A DNA stretch of 64,000 nucleotides, from contig CM027377.1 in the NCBI GenBank assembly GCA_015680905.1, forward strand, positions 54,891,501-54,955,500. The letters are read 5' to 3'. Below the pieces are notes generated by a model that saw only the letters and a program-made list of their open reading frames with translations, ran no database searches and had not been told where the DNA came from. Numbering within the stretch: position 1 is the stretch's first letter; every line of letters begins with the position of its first letter. This document shows, piece by piece, positions 56,225 through 64,000 of this stretch. This DNA comes from Coptis chinensis. Taxonomy: Eukaryota > Streptophyta > Magnoliopsida > Ranunculales > Ranunculaceae. The position numbers and the translations under genes were made by a program.

Positions 56225-57487
56225 AAAGGCATAGGACTTGTGCTACAGATTGGAAGTTGCATCAAGGCGGAACCCCCACTCTTTTCCTTTCTTCCTTTTC
56301 GTTTCGTTCTTACGTTTTTTTTTGTTTAATTTCGTATTTTGTCTCGCAATTGACCTGATCACTCACGGATTTTTTGCTGTACTTCCAGGTACCAAAAGTT
56401 AGGACTGGGAAAGTACACTGCAGGTGATTATAAGAGTTCTGTGAAAAGTTGAACTCATTGTGGCATAATTGACACGGCGACGCTGCGAAATGCGGACTCA
56501 TCGTCCGGGTGACTTTGCTAATTTACTGCTCATCTAATAGCCCTAACATCCACTGCTAAATCCTGATCCATATCCAGACCTAACTTTCTGGACCTATACC
56601 TGAAATTTCAAATATCTTTTGGGATTAATCACGTCGACGGATTGAAACGTCTGTTTCATTTCTTTGGCGGACTAGCTTAGCTTCTGTGTTCCAAATTTTT
56701 AGTGTTGTTTTTATTTTTAGTTATTTACATGAATGCCATGTATGTAGTATAATGTAATAGTTTATGGATTATTATTTACGTCTTAAGCTAGAAATATGCA
56801 TGAATCATGTTAATACGCCCGTAAATATTTATATGCGATTAAGTGGGTATGAATTGCATATTAATATATATGTACATACCAATGGTACTGTTTTGCATGG
56901 TTATCTATATTTATATGTATAAGTGTCTATTATTGCATGCTCAATATTTCTCTACGTATACGTACACGGTATTGTCTAATAAGTCGATTTTGTCAAGAAA
57001 GAGGAGAACATTCCAACGAGGGTTAAAATCTGAGTTGGGTAAGTTGTTTCTAAACCCTACGGGGTAAAGCTGCTTCTCTCTATATGACACACGTAATCTC
57101 AATGAGTATTGCCGAAATCGAATTATTATACAATACAAAAGTCGTATTTTAGTTTATATATAATACATTGTATGTTTAGTTTTGTCGTATTTATCTGCGT
57201 ACATATACTATATTCACATACTAATGTATTTCGATACGTATGAGTGATTCAAATTTGCCTGTTACTGTTGATATACGTCTACGTAATATCGACTTACAAA
57301 TTAGCGTACATATACGTATTACTGATGTATATTTGCATGTACATATGGAAGTATTTATCGATGACACAACCTTGCCTATTCATATAGCTATACGTATGAG
57401 TAGAGTATCTTCACATGCTACTGCATCTAGTATTGTATGAGTAGATCGTATTTGCATGTTTATATTTTCACCCTTGCATAAATCTTA

Positions 57488-57525
<38 letters not shown>

Positions 57526-57821
57526 TAATTAAACCCTTGCATAAATTTTAATTCCATAAATCTTATTCATAATCATATTTCAACGGTGTCTAGGAAACTT
57601 GAAAGATTGAGGTTACTTAATTAGAACCGTGCTTGCACGGAAAACCTCCCTCATATCTCTCTTGTGACCTGGCTGTTGGTTTATGCACACGTATTTCTAG
57701 CTTCACTGCTACGTTAGCAACAGCTTAGGCCTACGTTGTTCAACTCTACAGCTTAAAAATAATAATAAAATTCAAGTAATAATAACTTTCTTCTATCAAT
57801 TAGATCTAATTTTATGCTTGC
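56225..57821 (+). other. Untranslated leader of element 5
   Basis: A 1.6-kb non-coding leader before gag, AT-rich and with many TACGTA-type motifs. At 57470-57490 and 57533-57553 a 21-bp direct repeat (ACCCTTGCATAAAT…) flanks A30 (57491-57520). Confidence 0.55.
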
Positions 57822-59700
57822 ATGAGATTACGGTCTGGTTCCACTAAAGAATTTGAACATACCTATCGTCGAAGAAAATACGATAAGCAATTGCGTAAGT
57901 TCTCACCTAAAAATTGTTCTTCTTCTGTTAATTAGCTTCATCAAGATCCTTCGTCGCCATTAACTTCTGTCGTTATGGCCGACGATCCTTCACCAGCTGA
58001 GAAGCCCCTGTCGGACTTCTATACTGCATTACAAGAAGGACCTTCTTCCTGCATCAAACTTGAGGACATTGTCGGTGATTTTCGTATTCCGCCAAACATT
58101 TTTAGTTTGTTACCTATATACCATGGTTTGGATCACGAAAAACATTACAATCATCTTCGTAGGCTTCAACAAGTGGCCACAACATTTCACCACCCAGCCG
58201 TCTCTAAGGAACAACTCTTGCTTCGGCTATTTCCATTCACTTTAGCGGAGAAAACGTCAATTTTGCAAGCAGGACAACAGCCACAATCCATAGACACATG
58301 GAATAAATTAGTTCAAGCTTTCATGCTTCAATTTTACACTCAGAAGAAAACAACTGAAATGCTTCAAAAAATTCAATTCTTTCGTCAAAATCCTCATGAA
58401 TCCTTTACGGAAGCATGGAGTCGTTTCAATCGATCTTTCGTTAGAATGTCCTCACCACCAACTAGACAAAGTCGTCCTTGTTCGTTCATTCTTTAATGGT
58501 CTGTCTGATCATCAAAAAGAAACTCTTGATATAATGAACGGAGGTTGCTACATGGACAAAGGAGCTACTGAATCTTATACTTTTCTTGAAAAACAAGCGA
58601 AAAAAGGTACACACTGGGGTAACACTGAGTTGTCTAGGTCATCAAAGGACAATGTTACAAAGGCCACATCTATTTTTGAGGTAAAACCCGATCCTGAATT
58701 AAAAAATTTGATAGAATCCCTAATTAAAAAAGTAGATGCCCTTGCAGTTCAAGTAAACGATCAACTTCCAAAACAGGTCATGAACGTTGACACATCCCCA
58801 TGTGTTCTTTGTCTCGCCTCGACCATCCTGATGTTTATTGTCCCTTGTTATATGCCTCCCCTTCTCAACAGTCGGAGGAGGCATGTGCATTCAACATTCC
58901 TAATGCACCTTAGAGACAACATCCGAATTTTGCTTGGCGCCAAAATAACCAACAAATGGGGGCTCCTCCAGGTTTCGCTAATCCACATGTTCGACCTACC
59001 AACAATTTTATTCCATACCGCCAAGGAAATAATCAACAATACCAACAAGGTCAATTTCAAAATAATTCCAATGCTAATTATCAAACCAACCGCAGCCTTG
59101 TTCCAGCTAATCCAGATCCCAACTATAATCCACAACTTCTAAGCAATAATCGTGAACTACTACATGTTGCACAACCTGTGCCACCCGTTATGGATAGGAC
59201 AAACGAGACTTTCTTAGCTTACATGAACCAACAGTCTCAAATTTTAACGTCTATCCAACAATCACTTCAACAATTGGCGCAAGAAAAGAGTCAGAAAGGC
59301 GTGTTTCCTGCACAAGCAGTTCCAATCCCTAAACCAGCAAACACAGCCTTTGAACTTACCAATGCACCTAGTACAAGCACCCCCAATCAAGGTGAGGTGC
59401 ATGCAATCACTACTCTACGATCTGGAAAAACTGTAGACAATCAAATACGTATGCCAAATGATCAACCAAAGGAATCCGAAGGATCAAATGAATCTATTTC
59501 CAATAATGAACCTACGGTGGATTCACCAGATCCAACAAAGTCAACATCTCTGAATGTAGGAAACAAGCAAGTAGACCCCTTTGCCAAATTCCGCCCTAAG
59601 GCACCGTTTCCTGTACGCTTGGCAAAGAATAAACTTGATGAGAATTTTGCTGAAATTCGAGAGACTTTTCAAAATTTGACAATCAACTTACCTTTTCTCG
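57822..59700 (+). pseudogene. Gag of element 5
   Basis: The start MRLRSGSTKEFEHTYRRRKY at 57822 is interrupted by a TAG near 57932. The frame resumes with PLSDFYTAL, GDFRIPPNIFSLLPI, TFHHPAV, LRLFPFTLAEKTS, LQFYTQKKT and FTEAWSRF, the Athila gag domain. The frame shifts near 58450-58490 and again between 58920 and 59140. A Gln/Asn-rich stretch follows (QGNNQQYQQGQFQNN, QQSQILTSIQQSLQQL), then the conserved HAITTLRSGK near 59398-59430. It forms the particle shell. Confidence 0.85.
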
Positions 59701-60134
59701 ATGCCTTAAAGCTATTACCAAAACATGCAAAATTTCTGAAAGATATGTGCACCACAAAAAGGAGAACTAATGTTCCTCAACAAGCATTCCTCACCGAACA
59801 GTTTCCCTCCATCACCGAACACAATGGTATAGTCAAATACAAGGACCCTGGTAGACTAACAGTTCCATGTACCTTAGGTGACAAATATACGGCTACTGCG
59901 CTTCTAGACCTAGGAGCTAGTGTGAACTTACCTCCATATTACTTATTTAAACAACTAGGTCTTCATGAGCTCAAACCTACCACCATGACTCTACAGTTAG
60001 CCGATCGTTCCATAAAGTATCCAAAAGGAATTGTGGAAAACGTTCTTGTAAAAGTCCAAGACTTTTTCTATCATGTAGACTTTGTTATTTTGGATACAGA
60101 AGTTGCATTTGATTCCATTTATATCATCTTATGA
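59701..60134 (+). pseudogene. Aspartic protease of element 5
   Basis: The frame continues from gag into PGRLTVPCTLGDKY, ALLDLGASVNLPPY (the D-x-G-A/S catalytic motif, intact here) and KYPKGIVENVLVKVQDFFYHVDFVILD, a typical Athila protease. It ends IYIIL and a stop, where relatives continue to ILGRPFLATA; that sequence is still readable just downstream in a shifted frame at 60134-60160. A frameshift therefore separates protease from RT. Confidence 0.83.
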
Positions 60135-60612
60135 CGTCCGTTCCTAGCAACTGCTAATGCTCTTATTAACTGTAGGGATGGTCAATGACCATGTCCTTCA
60201 GAAATCTATCGGTCGAGGTGAATGTGTTCAAGTTGATGAAACAAAATCGAGAGCCCCGACATTGATGGTGAGGTCAACAGGGGTTGATGAAGATTACTAA
60301 AGAGTATTTAACAAACTCTTTTCCAGAAGATGAAGTGTACCAATTTCTTTCCTTTAGGGAATCCGAGTTTGAGGACGATGATTATACACAGGAAGTAAAT
60401 GAGTTATTAGAGTCAATACCATTATTTGACCTTACGATTGTGATGTCCAGTAACTTGGATGAACATCAATCTGTTTACTGAATGGATGATGACTTTCCTC
60501 AAAAATCTTTAATACCCACTCCGCCCACCCCTGATTTAAAACCTCTTCCTTCGGAATTAAATACGTACAACTTGATCCAAATGGTCGTCACCCAGTTATC
60601 ATTTCTTCACAA

Positions 60613-62050
60613 TTGACTGATGATCAGGAAGCTCGTTTAATTAATGTCATTCAACAACATCGTTCTGCTATTGGATGGTCCCTCGATGACATTAAAGGCA
60701 TTGAACCTACTGTGTGCACCCATCGCATACACCTTGAAGAAAATGCTAAGACGTCGCGTGAACCGCAACGTCAACTAAACCCTACCATGAAAGATGTGGT
60801 ACGAGAGAAAGTTTTAAAATTACTCGATGCGGGTATTATTTACCCTATCTCTGATAGTGTTTGGGTGAGTCCAATACACGTTGTTCCCAAGAAATCTTGC
60901 ATTACAATTGTGCGAAATGATAAAGATGAATGCATTTTCGCTCGTATCCCAGTGAAATGGCGAATATGCATTGACTATCGCAAACTTAATGCCGTCACTC
61001 GTAAGGATCACTTTCCACTTCCATTTATCGATCAGATGCTCGAACGCTTAGCCGGTCATGCATATTACTGTTTTCTTGATGGTTATTCAGGTTATTTTCA
61101 GATAGTCATAGACCCTGCTGATCAAGAAAAGACCACGTTCACCTGTCCATTTGGTACATTTGCATATAGACGAATGCCTTTCAGCCTTTGCAATGCACTT
61201 GGTACTTTCCAACGCTGCATGCTTCATATTTTTAGTGATATGGTTGAACGTTTTATGGAAGTATTCATAGACAACTTCTCAATATATGGAGATTCTTTCG
61301 ATAGCTGTCTATCAAATCTTGAAAAAGTCTTTACACGTTGTGAAGAGAAAAATCTTGTTCTCAATTGGGAAAAATGTCATTTCATGGTTACAAAAGGAAT
61401 AGTTTTAGGACATATCGTTTCAAAGGACGGAATCGAAGTCGACAAAGCTAAGATAGAAAAAATTGCTTCACTTCCTATACCAAAATCAGTTCGAGACATT
61501 TGTGCATTCTTAGGACATGCAGGTTTCTATAGGAGATTTATTCAAGATTTCTCAAAGGTTGCTCGACCTTTAACCAATCTCCTGCTTAAAGATGTCATTT
61601 TTTACTTCAGTTTCAATTGCAAACAAGCCTTTGAGATTTTAAAAACCACATTAACTACCACTCCCATAATTCAACCACCTGATTGGTCTAAACCTTTTGA
61701 ATTAATGTGTGACGCGAGCGACTATGCTATTGGAGCTGTACTAGGGCAACGCCGAGAAGATAAGCCAGTTGTCATTTCCTATACGAGTAAAACCCTTAGT
61801 GAAGCTCAACGTAACTATACCACCACTGAGAAAGAGTTTCTCGCCGTTGTATATGCTTTGGATAAGTTTCGTCCTTACCTAGTGGTTCTCCAACTATTGT
61901 CTACACTGACCATGCGGCACTTCGTTATCTATTAGCGAAAAAAGATGAAAAACAAAGGTTGATCCAATGGATTCTCCTTTTGCAAGAGTTTACTCTAGAA
62001 ATTAGAGATAAAAAAGGTTGCGAAAATGTGGTTGCAGACCATTTATCACG
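60613..62050 (+). pseudogene. RT and RNase H of element 5
   Basis: A long frame (60613-61935, 440 codons). RT: GWSLDDIKGI, VCTHRIHLEE, VSPIHVVPKK, WRICIDYRKLNAVTRKDHFPLP, FLDGYSGYFQI, TFQRCM, then FIDNFSIYG. The catalytic motif of this family is F(M/I)DDF, so the second aspartate is replaced by asparagine. RNase H: ELMCDASDYAIGAVLGQR and [22 protein letters not shown] shift at ~61895 separates the rest ([10 protein letters not shown] near 62031). Only one RNase H is present, as expected for Athila. Confidence 0.9.
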
Positions 62051-62222
62051 ACTTGTCAGTGATGTTGTTACTGATACCGAACCTATCTGTGATTCCTTTC
62101 CAGATGAACACTTGTACTCTATTTTTTCGTCCCCTTGGTACGTTGACATAGTAAATTACTTAGTTACCGAATAAGTCCCTTCATCTTGGTCTCGTAATGA
62201 CCGGAAAAAGTTCTTATCTACT

Positions 62223-63427
62223 GTGAAATTTTATTTCTGGGATGAACCCTACCTCTTCAAGTATTGTTCCGACCAACTAATCCGCCGTTGCATTCCCGAC
62301 TGGGAACACAATGATGTGTTATCCTTCTGTCATGAACAATCTTGTGGTGGTCATTTTAGTGGTAAGAAAACTGCGGCCAAGGTCCTACAATGTGGATTCT
62401 ATTGGCCAACACTGTTTAGAGATACACATGAGCATTGCAAAGCATGCAATCGCTGCCAGCAGTTAGGACGCATTACTCAACGCAATATGATGCCCTTAAA
62501 TCCCATTTTAATTGTGGAAATCTTTAATGTATGGGGCATCGACTTCATGGGTCCATTTCCAAATTCACATGGCTTCCTATACATACTAGTAGCAGTTGAC
62601 TATGTGTCAAAATGGATTGAGGCATTGGCATGTCATGCTAATGATCATAAAACGGTCGTTTTGTTCACAAAAGAAAAATATTTTCTCTCGATTTGGTGTT
62701 CCAAAAGCTATAATTAGTGATGGGGGAAAACATTTCTGTAATAAAATTTTTAAATCTTTAGTAAAGAAATATGGAGTCACGCACAAAGTGGCAAATCCGT
62801 ATCATCCTCAAACCAGTGGTCAAGTAGAAGTTTCTAATAGAGAGATCAAATCCATTTTGGAAAAAACTGTCAATCCATCTAGAAAAGACTAGTCTCTACG
62901 ATTATCTGATGCCTTATGGGCATACAGAACAGCTTTTAAGACACCTATAGGGATGTCTCCTTATCGCCTCATTTTTGGAAAACCTTGTCATCTTCCGGTT
63001 GAACTTGAGCACCGTGCTCTATGGGCCATCAAAAGCCTCAATTATAATACTAACACGGCCGGCGCGAAGAGAAAATTGTAGTTAAATGAGCTTGAGGAAA
63101 TTCGGAGTGATGCCTATGATCTCTCGAAATCCTATAAAGCCAACATGAAAAGAGTGCATGACAAGCACATATTGAGAAAAGATTTCAAAGTGGGTCAAAA
63201 AGTTTTGTTGTACAACTCAAGATTACACATTTTTCCAGAAAATTAAAACTTCGATGGTCCGGTCCTTTCACCGTCTCTGCCGTGTCCCCTTATGGGGCTA
63301 TTTCTTTGAAAACGTAAATGATGACAAATAATTTCAAGTAAATGGCCAACGCCTTAAACATTATCATGAGTTGCGCTCTCCAGATGTCGAAGAAACTCTT
63401 CTCAATGATCCAGTCTACATAGACTAA
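62223..63427 (+). pseudogene. Integrase of element 5
   Basis: Zinc-binding N-terminus: [20 protein letters not shown] then [11 protein letters not shown] (62330-62466). Core: [15 protein letters not shown], the IISDGGKHF aspartate (about 62712-62740) and the [15 protein letters not shown] glutamate (62806-62855). The C-terminus runs to LNDPVYID (stop 63425-63427). Breaks: a frame change at ~62680, TAG at 62890-62892 and 63079-63081, TAA at 63244-63246. The second catalytic aspartate and the glutamate are still encoded. Confidence 0.87.
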
Positions 63428-64000
63428 TAGATTCGATGGTGTACTTCTTTCCATGTGTTTAAACAGAAAAAGTACGCCATTTGGGTAGCCGGGCTCTCTT
63501 CTATTTTCTTTTCTAAAAATCCGAGTGTGTGGTTGCAAGCGCCGGAACCATAGTCCACAAAAACTCTACTTCAGAATTGAGTATAAATGTCTTCTGATAA
63601 TCGAGCAAACGTGCCTCCTGGAAAATAATGGGTACCAAAAATTTCAACTCCTTCTTTCTCCTCCCTTTTCTATTCTCTTCCTCGCGAACTCCAACTCATC
63701 ATTTGGTGCAAATCTCATCCATCTCGAATAGGTAATGGTCGTAGTACTTTTGCTCGAAAGCGACGGGCAAAAAGGATGGGGTAGTGTATGAACTATCAAA
63801 CTCCTTTCTGTCTAGGTCTTGATCTTCTATCCGAGATGAGCCGGTATAAGATATATTATTGTCTGACACCAGCTCAGCAGGATAAACTTCGTTATCGTCC
63901 CCTTGTTCCCACAGGTTGGGATTCGTCTTGAGGATCTGACGTTAAAAGACTCACATTCGTCTTGAGGATCTGACGTAAAAAGACTCAACATGTATATACT
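63428..64000 (+). other. Region downstream of integrase in element 5
   Basis: The place where Athila elements may carry an env-like ORF. No such frame is visible before the window ends. A 34-bp unit starting ATTCGTCTTGAGGATCTGAC occurs twice in tandem (63921-63987). Confidence 0.5.

Larger units (their letters stand above)
54749..64000 (+). mobile_element. Athila-like Ty3/gypsy retrotransposon, truncated by window end (element 5)
   Basis: The 5' LTR (TGATAAGCACCC… to …GCAATATCA), primer-binding site, long leader, gag, protease, RT-RNase H and integrase are in order on the plus strand. The gag starts like that of element 4, and the LTR ends share TGATA…TATCA. No chromodomain follows integrase, which fits Athila. 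Any env-like region and the 3' LTR are beyond 64000. Stops and frameshifts occur throughout. Confidence 0.9.

Noticed and set aside
1-64000. CRISPR arrays, operons, rRNA genes or a bacterial defence system
   Set aside because: No regular spacer arrays, no Shine-Dalgarno-led clusters; all evidence points to plant nuclear DNA.

Overview
The window is plant nuclear DNA, most likely from a eudicot. It has intron-containing genes with GT-AG splice sites and AT-rich intergenic sequence. About 75% of it is transposable elements, mainly nested LTR retrotransposons. The species cannot be identified from the sequence. There are no bacterial operons, CRISPR arrays or rRNA genes.

Layout. (1) 1-~5458: the 5' part of a minus-strand Tat-type Ty3/gypsy retrotransposon, cut by the window start. 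(2) 5878-8646: an intact five-exon gene for a small chloroplast membrane protein resembling Arabidopsis At1g42960. (3) 10542-16606: a seven-exon gene for a secreted neprosin-domain (DUF239) protein that keeps the fold motifs but apparently lacks both catalytic glutamates. A Tourist-like MITE with a tRNA-like segment lies in one intron. (4) 18181-27693: a complete but decayed Tat-type retrotransposon with 353-bp LTRs and target duplication ACTTG. (5) 28812-30143: a deleted hAT transposon, followed by degraded ankyrin-like and FAS1-like fragments. (6) 32307-54682: a Mutator-like element (MULE) with ~200-bp terminal inverted repeats. It carries a broken FAR1-type transposase gene and a fragment of a host cytochrome P450 gene. 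A second Tat element (34874-52373, target duplication CAAAG) is inserted in the transposase coding sequence. That element's 5' LTR is in turn split by an Athila-like element that kept gag but lost pol (35024-42590, target duplication AGAGT). (7) 54749-64000: the 5' part of another Athila-like element, plus strand, cut by the window end.

Only the two cellular genes look functional. All retroelement polyproteins carry stops and frameshifts. LTR divergence counted by eye agrees with the nesting order: about 6% for the outer Tat element and about 2-3% for the Athila-like element inside it.

The most interesting features are these. Both complete Tat elements carry, downstream of pol, an antisense three-exon gene of unknown function whose intron positions and phases match between copies. 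The MULE forms a three-level nest and carries a captured P450 fragment. One Tat element has a 60-bp tandem array that could seed a satellite. The neprosin homologue has lost both catalytic glutamates.
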